The notes below the pieces were generated by a model. The model did not search any database, had not been told where the DNA came from, and saw nothing but the letters and a program-made list of their open reading frames with translations. The position numbers and the translations under genes were made by a program. A stretch of 64,000 nucleotides of DNA from Centropus unirufus (taxonomy: Eukaryota; Chordata; Aves; Cuculiformes; Centropidae): NCBI GenBank assembly GCA_013397695.1, contig VYZI01000109.1, positions 1-64,000 on the forward strand, given 5' to 3'. Positions 41,401 to 54,493 of the stretch are shown piece by piece (the stretch's first letter is position 1; each line of letters begins with the position of its first letter).

Positions 41401-44394
41401 ATACTGCTCCTGAAGTAATACCAATAGTAATACCAATAAATCTCTCAAATGTTCTCTTAATATTCTGCAGCTGAACTGAAAGTAAGATTATGCAGGGATT
41501 GAATATTTCAGTGGGCCACTGGAGTCTCTATCTTATAATGTAAAGTATTTGATTTGCAAGATAACAGTGAACACACTCCTAACTCTTCAATTTATAAAAT
41601 GTATATTAAATGCACTTGTAATTTTTAGTCTGTATTTAATAATGACTGGTGTGTATTTGTTTTAATTGTCTGTGACAGTGATTGTTTAATTTCTATAGAA
41701 AAATCCATAACCACCTCGGTAATCTATTGTGTCAGATAAAATAGACGATGTTGTCACAGAAATGGGTACAACTTGAATTCTACTCAATCTCTAACACATG
41801 ATTGCATGTAGTGCTAAAAAAACCCTACTTTTCAGTTATCACCGTGCAGCCAGTTTTCTCCAAAATGTGTATTGAAGGCTGCAATCTCTTCCTTTGCACA
41901 CATGCACACCTGCACAGACAGAGGCAAACTCATCTTTAAAGCACATGGGAAAACGTTTTAATATTATGGCTTTGATTATAGACACAAATCACAGCTATAT
42001 CTACTTCCTTGCTTGAAACGTCTATGTTTCACCTGTATTCAGCTAAACAAATGAATAATTTTTTTACACTGTAAAAAAACCCAACAAGTTTGTATTTTCA
42101 GCCCTATACTGGTTGCAACTATCATAAAAGAGTATAATAAAAAAAAAGGCAATTTTGGAAAGTTATGGGTGAGGTATTCTAAATCCAAAGAGAGAATATG
42201 CAGCTCAGTATTGATTTCTTTTTCTTAATACAGGCAGAAAATGCAATTGGGTTAAATAACAGCATGTAGATTTTTAAAATCTCTTCCCTTTTCTTATGCA
42301 GAATTCCTCTTAATGAAGAGGACTTCAAACACCAACAATCCAGAGCACAGCAGCTTACAAACTGTGGATTATTGAGATAGCTTCTTTGTACAAAGGTAAA
42401 CTCAGCTTGATTTCACAGAGCTGAAGTTTTTTTCATTTGTTTTCACTTCTATTTCTTTTAACCCTGTTCCTTCCTTCATTTTTTTATCCTTACCAACAGC
42501 TTCTATCATACGATGGTGTCTTTTGATTGTAAATGGCTTATATCAAATTTAGCAAGTTACAGCAAAGGCAAAAAAAAAATAAATCCAGCCACCCTAAGTG
42601 CAGTTATTTGATGTGTCTTGCTAAATAACTCTAAAAGCATTCCTAATCATATTAATAAAGAAACTATTTAAATCAAATTGCTCTGATGGAAAAAAAAACC
42701 ATAATAAAATCAAACAAACCAGGTTCAACACTACCTACCCTGAACAGCGGGACTGGTGGGGGCAACAAGCCACTAAACCAGTTGCATTTCTGGGTCAAAG
42801 ACAAAATTCAGTGAACGAAGTTAGACATTTCACTGCTTAGCATGCCTACAGCAAGCAATATTTAGACATACAGACCTCCCTCACATGAATTATTTTAAGC
42901 AAAAATGGAAATTAATAAAAGAGAGTGAAATGTTTGGTATAAAAACTTATTTCCAAAATATATAGCATAAAAATCAAAGAAAAAATTAAGAATAAAATTT
43001 TATTTTAAAAAATCTCCAAGTATATTAAGAAAACATTAAATATTTCCAGGTTTTATATTAGAATTAATTGGTATTTGGGGTTTTTTTTAATTCTTAATTC
43101 TACTTCTCTGTATATTTAAACTGAAACTTTTCCTACATATATGATGATCGAACCCCTTCACAACTTATGACATTTTAAGCTCACAAAACAGTAAATAATC
43201 AGAATACAATTCCATTCGCCCAATCCAAACACAAATCTTAAAAGGCATAAAACAGTAATCAACATTTCTTCTCCTTCCAGTATCAAAACTATAGTACTAA
43301 ACTGCCTCAAAGACTTATAAACCCAATCCTGTGCACAGATCACAGAAAAGATGAGAAGCACTGTCTCCAAACAGGCACAAGTTCTAAAGATATCTTACTA
43401 CAAAAAGGAAGATTAATGAAACTCATCGTATGTGTCCATATATTAATGCAAAAATATTTAGTCATGTGGAACCACATTGCATTTTACTGCCAGAATATTA
43501 ATCAAGAAAAATAAATAGCAACTCCTAGCACTTGTATTTCTATTACGCTTCCTGAGGAAGTAATTTAAAAAATATAAACTATCTGCACAATGTATTTGCT
43601 TTAGATATAAGCAGACACATACACTGCTACCTCTAAATAGAACTCTTTAATTATTGGACGTAAGATTTGAAAAATGAGCTGCAGAAATTCCTATCAGCAC
43701 TACAAATATTACTCAGATTACCCCGTACTCATTAATGTTTTCTCCTAGTGAGCTCCTGTCAGGTCATTTGATTAAAAACAATTTTGGAAGTATCTTGGGT
43801 TCCAATTTAGGTACAGCCAAGAATGCTCAAATTAATTTTTGATTACAAGTTTTCCTCCATCCCCCAAAGGCTAAAAATGTATTAATGCATAACACACTTA
43901 TTTGATTCGAAATTGCTTTTTGAGACCTATGTTTTATCTGATGACATTTTTTCCCTCGGCATTAATCTAGTTTTCCTGTTAACAGTTTCTGCATACGGTG
44001 TGCAACACAAAAGCCCTTATGATGGATAGCAACAAAAGCTCTTTATTAGAGTCGTGACAGAGACAGATAACTAATCCAGTGTTAATTTAAAATCAAAACC
44101 TTAGTGCCAGAACTAAGGGTATGACATCTGTGGTTATAGAGCATCCATCATAATACCTTGGAAAATTTTCTATGAGTTTTCTTGAAGATGCACATTCTAC
44201 ATATTTATGGTTACCTTTGTTATGTGGTCCTTTCAGTTCAGGATAAGACCTCTTAGTTTTTAATATTATATATATTTTCCCCAATGCACATACCGTGAAT
44301 GCCAATTCACTTCTATTGGATGAATACAACAACTTGCTTTCGACAGTGTTTTGTGGTAGTAAATAATAAATATTTAAAGAAAAGGTACCTGAAC

Positions 44395-44585
44395 TTCCCA
44401 GTGGCTCCGAAAGGTAACCTGGTGGGTACTGGGAAGACAAGTGTTCCACCTGTAGCCCTGAGCCACCCCATTCCCAAGCAGCGGCGCACTGCCAGCTTCC
44501 AGAAGAGCCCGCTGCGAGGAAGCCCCGGGGCTGTGAATCACAGCACGACAGCCCCCTTCTCCCCTAGACCTCCCTGAAGGCAGGG
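44395..44585 (-). other. GC-rich patch with weak splice-like signals
   Basis: This short patch is GC-rich within very AT-rich surroundings. On the WASF1 strand an acceptor-like ttcctcgcag ends at 44512, and a donor-like CAG|GTTACC follows 44419, so 44511-44419 could be a 93-nt non-coding exon. The acceptor lacks a long pyrimidine tract. The evidence is weak; it could equally be an enhancer or an old repeat. Confidence 0.2.
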
Positions 44586-45670
44586 CAAAATAAATAATTA
44601 TTTCTTTGGTACCAACCTACAGCTGGTGAACGTTGAATTATGATGTGCCAAGGCTGAAAGAAATGAGTGTGTGCACGGGTGAGGAGAGAAGGGATGGGGA
44701 ATGCAGCAGCCTTTCATCATGTTGGCCTTGCTGCTGAAACCAAGAAGGAAAGCGGATGCTAATGAAATAATAAATAGCGTTGGGAATCTACAGTAGTAAT
44801 AAGACCAATGTACAGAGCAGCTGCAACTAAGAAACCTCACACAAGGCAGGAGTTACTTCCACAGTTCCTGCATATTAACCCACCAGTGACACACACCACG
44901 CCAGACCTCACTCGCTCAAGGAATTAACAGGTGTCAGCAGTGCCTATCGGAAGCTTTTTGTGCCTCAAAACATTACTAGAGATTTGAAGCAGCCATGTTA
45001 ACACTACAAGGGTTGGATAAGCTACCTATTTGAAAATTACATTTTCACTGCACTTTATGCTAGGATAGCAAAACCACAAATGACAGGTCACTGCTTTTGA
45101 TTTTCGTAGTTTAAACGGAAGAATTAAGATATCCTGACTGTCAAGTAGGATGTGCAGACGTGTAACAATCACCTTACTGTTACTAGCTGAGCTTCTTTGT
45201 AGATTAATTTCTCCCTCTTGTGAACGATAAAACTCCTCAGAAGAGGATTTATTGCAAAAAATGTGAATGTGAATGAACATTTTGCTCTGTCTGCTGCCAT
45301 TTATGCCACTTAACGTGTTTGAATAGCCACGCTGAAGGGAAAAAGGTCTTAACATTCACAGAGAAGTTGTTTATTCTTGAACAGAAATGTTATTAAATAT
45401 TCAACAGTCCAGAAACACTGACGATTAATCCTGTTGAAGGCTAGAAACTGATCATTTCATCCTTCACTTGGTATAATGTTAGCTCTCCCCATTGAAGTGA
45501 GGATAAGATTTGCTGAGTAAATACTGGAAGACTCAGACGTGCCCGTTTCATACCCAGTGCAGCACTGTTTGGGACAATACATTTTCCAGTATTTTTCCCG
45601 TTTAATTTTTACCATCTTAGGTAGGGGGTTTCCAGTAATTCTTGGGTAAACTCTTCTACAATCAACTACA

Positions 45671-45714
45671 TCTCATACACAAGAAAATGTGTTCTCATAC
45701 ACAAGAAAATCAGT
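45671..45714 (+). repeat. 22-bp tandem duplication
   Basis: Two copies of tctcatacacaagaaaat, separated by gtgt and followed by cagttctc, give a 22-bp period. The first 18 bp of each copy are identical. Confidence 0.9.
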
Positions 45715-46034
45715 TCTCCCTCTTTCCCTCTCAGTTTTGCTCCCCCATACTCTCATATCACACATATCAGGTTTAAGCTCTTCTTGTTTGTAACTTTCAG
45801 TTATTTTTAGATATTGCAACCTTTCTTTGCTAGCAAATCTACCAAGTTATACATTTCTGTTTTCACATAGCAGGAAAGAAATTTTGAACTGTTGCCAATT
45901 CCAGTAAGGTTTGTTACACTTACTGAAGTACCATCTAATTAATCAGTATTATTTTAGCAATAAGGTATCCAAAATTGCAACCAGCATTCTGGATGCATTT
46001 GTGTCACATGAGCACATCTGAACGAGTCTGAGCA

Positions 46035-46677
46035 GAACGGTGTTTTGCTGGCAATGTGTGTTCACAGCCCTCAAAGCCAACCATATCCTGAGGGGATGCA
46101 CAAGAAACATGGCCTGCAGGTAGAGGGAGGTGACCCCCTTCTACTCTACTCTGGTGAGACCCCACCTGCAGTACCGTGTCCAGCTCTGGAGCCCTCAGCA
46201 CAGGGAAGACATGGACCTGTTGGAGCAGGTCCAGAAAAGGCCACAAAAATGGTCAGTGATGGAACACCTCTCCCATGAGGAAAAGCTGGGAGAGTCAGGG
46301 CTGTTCAGCCTGGAGAAGAGAAGGTTCTGGAAAGCCCTTACTGCAGCCTCTCAATATGGAAAGGGGGCTTTTAAGACAGGCAGAGGCACACCAGAGCTTG
46401 TAGCAACAGGACAAGGGACAATGTTTTTAAAAGAGGGTAAGTTTAGATTGGACATAAGGAAGAAATTTTTTACAATAAGAGCGGTGAGACACTGGAGCAA
46501 GCTGTCCAGAGAAGTCATGGCTCCCCATCCCTGCAGCAGGTGCTCAAGGCCAGGCTGGATGAGGCCTTGAGCAACCTGGTCTAGTGGAAGGCATCTCTGC
46601 CCAAGGCAGAGGAGTTGGACTAGTTGAACTTTAAGGTCCCCTTTCAACCCTAACCACTCTCTGATTCTATGAATTCT
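46035..46677 (+). mobile_element. CR1 LINE fragment, plus orientation
   Basis: About 640 bp of CR1 3' region, frame-disrupted. Translated pieces include PFYSTLVRPHLQYRVQLWSP, QHREDMDLLEQVQKRPQKW, GLFSLEKRRFWKALTA and FRLDIRKKFFTIRAVRHWSK, then a 3' UTR ending gattctatgaattc. Antisense to WASF1. It appears to belong to a different CR1 subfamily from the intron 6 copy, judging by the RPHLQ..QHREDMDLLE text. Confidence 0.93.
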
Positions 46678-49600
46678 TTCAGTTACACCACTATTTGTTG
46701 CTATCGCTTACTTTAAATTCACACCTGCAGAAATTCAATTTTGCAAATTAGACTGGGGTTTTTTATTTCCCGATTAAGTTTCCCATTTGGATGTCCTTTG
46801 AAGGTTGAGGTCTAAGGTCCAGACTTTTAAACCCTTGGTCTTCTGAGTTGCTATTCTGAAGTCAAATTAGATGCTTTGTGGAACCACATCTAGAAGCTGC
46901 AATAGGAAGTTTTTTATATTAGCTAATTTTTGACATCCTAAGAATAATCTTTTACAGAAAATCAAAGAAGTTATCCATGGCAATATTTATTAACAAGAAA
47001 TGTGACACCATCCTTCTGTTGTAACACTCTGATGAAAGATAAACAAGGTTGCATGCTTTGGCCAATAAAATAATCAGTATTCATTTAGCAAGTGTATGTA
47101 GATAGTAGGGATTACTGAATTAAAGTTTTTAAACTTGTTATATTTTAATAGAGTATTTCTAATATTTCATAATTTCCGCAAGAGGTAATTTAAACATATT
47201 AAAATATAACATAAGGAAAAACTTATTTTAAAGACAAAATTAGATTTCATTGTAATTTTATCAGAAACAGTTATAGACCTCAGTTACATATGTGTTTTCC
47301 CCTAAATTTAAATACTAAGATTTAGTCTGGCCAGCATTTGCTTTCACCATCCACGTCTGAATTTGAGAAATATTCTTGCCAGAAAAGGAATAAATATTGC
47401 ACAGAAAACTAATTTTTTTTGGTGAACACTGAAACTAATTAAAGGTAGTCCTCTCAAAGCTTTTGTGTCATGGTCGATTGTGAGCTTTAACTAAAGCTGT
47501 TCCCATAATTGGGATATCTGTAAGATGCCTTTCCTCTCTGGTTTCCTGTATCTATTTACATGTAAACTAACCCTGTCACCTTTCCACTGCCCGTAACATT
47601 TGCAAAGACATACATTTTAATAATAGGCGCAGGAGTTTAACAATGTTTCAAATATTCATTCCCCTATAAATTCATCTCAGATCAGACAGCAGTTTAGAAG
47701 TTATTGGGATGAAACAGGAATAATACACAAACAGACAAAGATGTTATTAGCCTCCTTTCTTGACCCTGGCTTTGGAAACTGGATTTTTAAAATAGCTCAG
47801 TTTTCTGCTGTGCTTCAAGCAATAATTGTTTAAACTTAGTAACTTGAATAACTAGAGGCACAAACATGAACTAAGAACATTTTGACATTCTGTACTTCCC
47901 GATTTGGGCTTGGAAATAAAATGTAAAAAAAATCAATGGGAATGAAAACTATCGTCACTAAATTGGAGATGCCACCTCAGTTTCAAGCAGAGACAAACCA
48001 TTCACATTTGGAAGCCCCGTGAGGGGACTTATCTTCATGGGGTCAGAAGACTTCTCAGTTGTGCAATCCTCCTACATAAGTCTTCTTAATAAAAAGATAT
48101 TAAAGGTACACACATACAAGGCTTATGCATCAACATTATTAAACCACTATGACCAAAAAAAATCTGCACGTACATATTTATTAGGGAAAATAGGGTGTTC
48201 TCTGTCTTCCGGGAAAGCATCCATGGCCCTCACAACCTTTACATGTGACAATCATAATATATTCAGTGATAAGGGAAACGCTGAGTAAATACATATCTCA
48301 GCTGGTTCCTTTGATGTAGTCTGCAGTCCCTCAACTTGAAAAGGAAAAGGTGGTGATTATTCTCTACAATACAGTAAAAACATCATCCCAGCCTGCCAAG
48401 AAAGAGGAAAGGCAGACCCAGCAAGGGAGTTAATAAAGTTGGCTCCTCTCTTAACAAGTATTTAACCAAGGGCAGTGATTGAATAGGCATAGAGAAATGA
48501 GATTATCTTTAGTTGTCTCTACAGGAACCTCTGAAAAGATAGCTTGGAATTGTTAGACTTTGAATCAGTACATATAATTATCAAGTAACAAAGATACCCG
48601 TCTGCCTCAGAGGCAGGTAAGTTAAGAACTAAGAAATTAAATTATTTCACTAATACCTTCTGCATTTAAGATACGTAAACTGTAGATATTAAAAGAATTT
48701 AGGATACAGTATTGGAATAAAACAGTATAAAATTCTAGTAATCAAATTTTGGTGCTGTCATTAAAATGTTGTTTTCAAGCATAGAAAAAGGGAGGAAGCA
48801 CGCAACAAGTCACTTTAACAGTCTCCAAAGACAGCAGTGGGAAATCATGGTTAAACATCTCAGTTAAACATCTCTGTTTCCACAGAATGCACAGAAATCC
48901 CAGGTGCCGATAAAGAGCAATCCAGTCTGTTTACATTATTTTTGTTTCTACCAAGGATGTACAGAATCAACAGACAATCTAAAAGGCCTCCATGTACTAC
49001 CGATTAACTCTATCTACCCTCTTTGAAGTACAGGCACCAAAGGTAAAGATAACTCTAGCCTCCTGAGCAACAGCCTGTTGTTTGGAGAACTTGCTTGAGA
49101 AATGGAAAGACTTTAAAGGATGGAAGACAGATTAAGAGAAATGAACTTATGCCTCCCTTACTGCAGCACCCAACGTTTTGTATGAAAGCAGCTGAAAATG
49201 AGCAAGCAAATAAGGAAGCCAAATGTTACCCAGAAATCGGGATATGAGCTGCAAGTGGCAGAGCTAAGTTTCCAGATCTTAACCCCAGGAAATAATTATG
49301 CATTTAAAAATATAAATTGTCATTAAATAAAACCATCTCTACAATTATTGATGAGAAAATTAGATATGTGTCCCTCCAGTTTAATGTCCGGGTTACTTGA
49401 AAGGTATTTTTCCTTTTCTGCCTAGCCTCTTCTCCCCTAGACAGGTGAATATGTAGGCTTCCACCTTACATGAGTGCTGCACCTGTATTTCTCACCGCTC
49501 TAATACGGCATAACCAACTAAATGGTCTATCAGTAATGAGCACTCTCACATGAAATGAAATCAGTCATAGATCTAAAACCCAGCTCACCTTTTCAGGCTT

Positions 49601-52600
49601 CTCCTGGGAACAATAAGAGGATTTAGGAGGCTATCCAGATACCTAGACAGATTAAGCACCTCTAAGCATGTGTGGGTGACTCAAGCTAAATGCCTCAGCT
49701 TGGCAAGGAGAAGCCTCATGTATACACAGTGTTAAGCAGCCTTGTAAAATTAATAGATTTAACTGAGATGTAGATATTTTAAGGGGCTTAATTGCAATTG
49801 GGCAGGATAGATCATCTTTAAAGCACAAATGTAATCCTATGCAGTGCAGAGGACAACACAATGTGATCCCGTTCATGAAATAAACTTATCAAGCTCTATC
49901 TTATATTTAAACCCTTGGCCCAATATTAAATTTAAGCACAGTTCACTCCTCAGATGACAGAAGACAATATGCCAATTATATTCTACATTTGTGATATTAT
50001 GTTATTGTCCCATTCTATAAGTGTTTTTCAATATCCATTTTCCTTAGAAAATTCTATCTCTCCAACTGTACTTCTGTCCTTTCCCAGTTTTACATAAATT
50101 TCTTTATAATTATGTTTTAGTTAATTAAAACCAGGCAACAACATGCCTTTCTGCTGGAAGGACAATTTGCATAGCCAAGGAACTTCAAAATACCTTATCA
50201 CATGGACTTTGGTTCAAGTCAAGAAGTGTTGTTCAGGTATTGACTCGGGTTATTTTATTAACTTACAGATGAGAAGACTGTGCAGGAAGCTGTAACCTGC
50301 ACGCTGATGAGACACCAGTCAGGAATCCACGCAATCCAGAGACATCCTGAAAAGGAGTGCATGTGGAATTTAGCACGCAATTCAAAATAGAAGCAGGCTG
50401 CTCTGTGGCCCAGAATACCAAAGGATATCATCAGTGTATGGGAAGAGGATGCAGAGAAACACTAGGAAAAATCCATTGTACCAAGCAGAGTCTGGGGAAG
50501 GTAAGCATAGATGGAAAACCAGTCCAGAATGGGTACGCTATGCTCCAGGGTCTTGCAAAGGGGTTACTAGAGACTTCAAATATTTACTAATATCCCAAAG
50601 CAGTTTGCAGGAAGCCTTTAAGTAATAAATGGGAGAGAGCTATTCTTTTAGCATCATTGAAGGGATAACTCATGGATAAGAGCCTACGAGCCCCAGAAGC
50701 ACACGATAGTGGCCACATCATTACAGAGTGCTAGGTGTTTTTTGCCAAACAGAGGACATAGAAATCAATGTCCTGAAAAAACTGAGAGATGTGAGCCAGG
50801 ATCTCAATGCAAGAAACACTATCATTGTGTCTTGCACAGTATCTAGAACCAGCAAATAGAGGCATCCAGACATCTCTGATTCAAAGTCTCTTTCTCTTTG
50901 GCACGAGAAAATAATTGCAGTGAATTCCTTTCTTGAGACTGGAGGTATTAATACCTCCAACTTCTCTCTGGTTAGAAGAGTAGCTTCTTGTTATTCCAAT
51001 CTTTTGTCAAAAAAAGGAGGGGGGGCGGGGAACCGAAAGGAGATGGGGATAGTAAGTCCTAAGGGTTGCTAGGGAATCAAGACTAGGAGCAACTGAACAG
51101 AATGAAGTTGAATACTTTCTTTCAGAGTGAAACTGCTTTGGACCTGATCCCAAAGAGGTGTCAGAGGAGGAAAAATAGAGCTCAGATGAATTATCTCCTA
51201 AGCAAAGATCCAAGGTGATGTCTGAGGTGCAACGAACGCTGAGCACAAAAATTCTCTGCTGCAGTGGAATTGCTGTCTCCTCCAGGGATTGTTAGAAAGT
51301 CTTCATATGCCTTTGAAATGTAGGAAGTTGATGAAAAGACAAAGAAAAATTAATCTTTGAACCAGAGGAAAGACTCCTGTAGCCTGCTATGCTGAGAACT
51401 TGTCCCTGAAATGCACAGTGGTCATGAAATCAGAAGCAGACTTAATTGTCCTTGATGAGAAGTCTGGCTGAAGAGAAATATCTCTGAACAGCTAGGTCGA
51501 GGATCTAAGCCTAAAACAACAGACTTTCTCAGAACATCACATCTAGACCTTCTCCCTCAACTCTTCTCTTGCATCTGGCTCAAAGCCTCTGCAAATGCAT
51601 TTGCCGAAGAGATAGTACAGACGTGGAAATGTCTGTTACAATAAGGAACTTTAGCAGTCACTCAATGTCCAAACTTCAAAGCTTACAGACTTAGCTGAAA
51701 GTTAATTCACAGCAGTAAGAATCCAGCTTCTATAAGGACAAGGGTGAACCCTGAAGAAAACCATACCAACAGTAGAAGGTCCAGGACAGAATAGACCTGG
51801 GGTGAAGCAAACGGGATGACCAAAACAACCCAAAACAAATTACACCACAGAAGAGAATACAATAAACAAAAGCTAAAAAAATAAGCAGGAGCCCCCAAAA
51901 GCTGGAGTTTACCGTCTACAATTTTTTCTGCCCCTGTAGATGAGCACTGGAAGCTTTGGCCTGGCCAGAGAGTTGAGGAGTGAAGAGGAGCAGAGCAGTC
52001 TCTGCATGGCGTGTGCTGACATTACCCTCAGGAGTGCCACCAAAGATAAACACAACTTCAGTTTTGAGAACATTGACATACCCACAGCCCATTTTTGAAA
52101 GAGAAAGGTAAATGCCTATGCAAATATTACTTCATCTATTGCACCAGAGCTGGGAGAATTCCACTGATCAATGCCAGGAGACTAATAAAAACAAAATGAG
52201 AAGTTTTCTTCCTCTTTGAAACACAACTTCTACCTAAATTGTCTCTTAGAGACACTGGGGGGTGAGAGTACAAAGGCACCACTGCGTCTCCAGGGAAGCT
52301 TCATAAACATTCACTGAAATTGGAAGCATTCATACAAAGCTTAGTGAGACTATTCACACAGCAAATTCAGATAGTTGCCTTTCTGTCAGTAAAAACTAAC
52401 AAAATGAAATTAACTCATATATCTCTGTCCTGAATTGCTGATTTCAAGGAGATTGCACAGAATCATTTAATAACATTACAATTCTTAGCAACTAATTTAA
52501 AATAATATAAAAATAATGTAAACTTCTATTTTATTATAAATACAAGAAATACAAGCTGTAAATAATACACTTGCCTTACTCTAGACACCACAATAATAGA

Positions 52601-54450
52601 TGCAATTTATAAACAACTGCTTGGTTTTTCTGCAAGATCTTCAAACAAAACCTTTATGAAAATAAACAAGAAGGAAGGTAAAAAGCCTGCTCAAAAAAAA
52701 AAAAAATTACCTTTAGGGTAATACATGATAAAATAATATTGCTGATAGCAACAAGTGAAAACTAGAGCGGTCACCAAATTCCATCTGTATTAGTCCCTGA
52801 TCAATACTGCAAAGGAAAATAGACAGAGCTATGCATGTATAAGAATAGGCAAGAAGTTCCTATGAATGGTCTGGAGGTAAGCAGTAGGGAGTACCACACT
52901 GGTGGCACAACCGATACTGCTGCTTAGACACTAAACAAACCTCTATTTTTATATATAGACAAAGGGTTTAGCATAATATGATTTCAGCCCATTGCTCAAA
53001 ACTCATGCCAGCTTTATCTATGTTTTTATAATCCATAACTTCAGTTTAGTAGCGTTCCAAAGGGCCAGGCTTCCATGTGGGGACAAACGTTACCAGAATT
53101 CACACCTGAACCGATGCCTAGAAAAACTGATAAAATTACCTGCTCTGACTCACTGCAGGGCACAGGTTAGAGAAATGCTACAAATTTTTCTGCATCAACA
53201 TCAGAACTTCTGCTTTGAACTGCACACAAGCAAAAAGAGGAACAAGCAACGGAACACCTCAAATTATGGAATACATGCATATGCTGAATTTTCAGGGGAA
53301 AAAAAAGCCATACGCAAACAGCTATAAATAAGCCTCTTGTGGTTATGTTATGCCTACACTTTTTTTCCAATTTAAGTTCCTGCCTGTAACTGAAGACCAG
53401 TACCAGCTTAGATAATTAATATTTCATTCACTAGGCAACTCCTACGCGCTAGAAATTAGTTATTCTCTTAGTACTGAGATGATCTCTGCCACATACCTGT
53501 TTAGATGAACTAAGGTTTAACTCGCATGGCAACTCCTACGTGCCTGGAGTTATTCTTCAAGTAGTGTTGTGATAATCCATTCCAGTGTACATGAATCAGA
53601 GGGAGGGAGTGGCACAGTAATTGGAGGATTAAAGCAACAAGAAAGGAGGTGTTTCAAAATTTATATCTCAATCATACACCGAATCCGCTTTCCTCCAGAG
53701 AACTAACGTGAAAGAAACTAAAACAATAGGAAGAAGGAGGAAGCCCTTCTGTCTTTCCATCAAGCTACATCACAAATGCAAAGTATCTTCCTTGAATTTG
53801 AGCTTATATCAGCAACCACTACAGGGAAAACACTTTGCTAACGTTAGAGGAAAAGAAGGAAAAATAACAAAAAGCAACCTTGTACAAGGCTTTAGAGTAA
53901 TTCCATTAAATTATCAGTGTGTAGACATCTAGGCAATCCTATCCATAAATAAAAAAGCTGAAAGTAGTCAACTGCCCCGCACTTGTAGTCATACAGTCAT
54001 TCATAATGGAGGCTATAAGTTTACTGAGCCATAATTATTCTTCATAAACTGTTCCTTACTATTGCTGGAACAAAAATGTATAACTACTTATTGATGAAAA
54101 AGAAGCATCTTATCACATAATTAGATAAAATAACCAAATGATTGCACAACACTTAGAGCAAAACTTATCTTTGAGACCTTGGATGAGACGGTTCTTGCCC
54201 TTTGTAGACCCAGTCAACATAATGGCATAGTAACAATTACATTGAAACAAAAAAGCTTTAGGCTTTTCTCGCTACAAAAGCAGATAATTTCACTTTGAAG
54301 GTACCTTGCTGAGAATTTAAGTTCTCCATTGCTGCCATATGTTTTTAGTGATTTCTAATAACCAGTATTGAAAGAGCAGAATGTGGAGGAAATAAAGTTT
54401 CCACCGTCTTCAGAAGTTTGCATGAGACAGATATTTGGTTTTGGTTTTTT
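46678..54450. other. Upstream region, no gene recognised
   Basis: About 7.8 kb of AT-rich sequence. A stretch at about 50270-51950 is somewhat GC-richer and may hold an unclassified old repeat. An imperfect duplication is noted at 53434-53576. No exon was identified. Confidence 0.5.
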
Positions 54451-54460
54451 TTTATTTTAA

Positions 54461-54493
54461 AACATCCTGACCAGCTTTCTGGTCAGGATTGTT
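54461..54493. repeat. Inverted repeat, tight hairpin
   Basis: ATCCTGACCAG (54464-54474) and CTGGTCAGGAT (54479-54489) are exact reverse complements around a 4-nt loop CTTT. Allowing one bulged T, AAC and GTT extend the stem to 14 pairs. The loop is too small for a typical microRNA precursor. Confidence 0.9.

Larger units (their letters stand above)
38451..46034. other. Upstream WASF1 region, no gene recognised
   Basis: About 7.6 kb, mostly AT-rich, with GC-richer patches at about 39630-39930 and 44395-44585. No coding exon was found on either strand. The 44.5-kb patch is described separately. Confidence 0.5.

Noticed and set aside
46130..46570. 146-residue open frame on the plus strand
   Set aside because: The text is CR1 ORF2 (RPHLQ, FRLDIRKKFF), frame-disrupted and 5'-truncated.
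54461..54493. MicroRNA precursor
   Set aside because: The stem is only about 14 bp with a 4-nt loop, too short for a Drosha/Dicer substrate.
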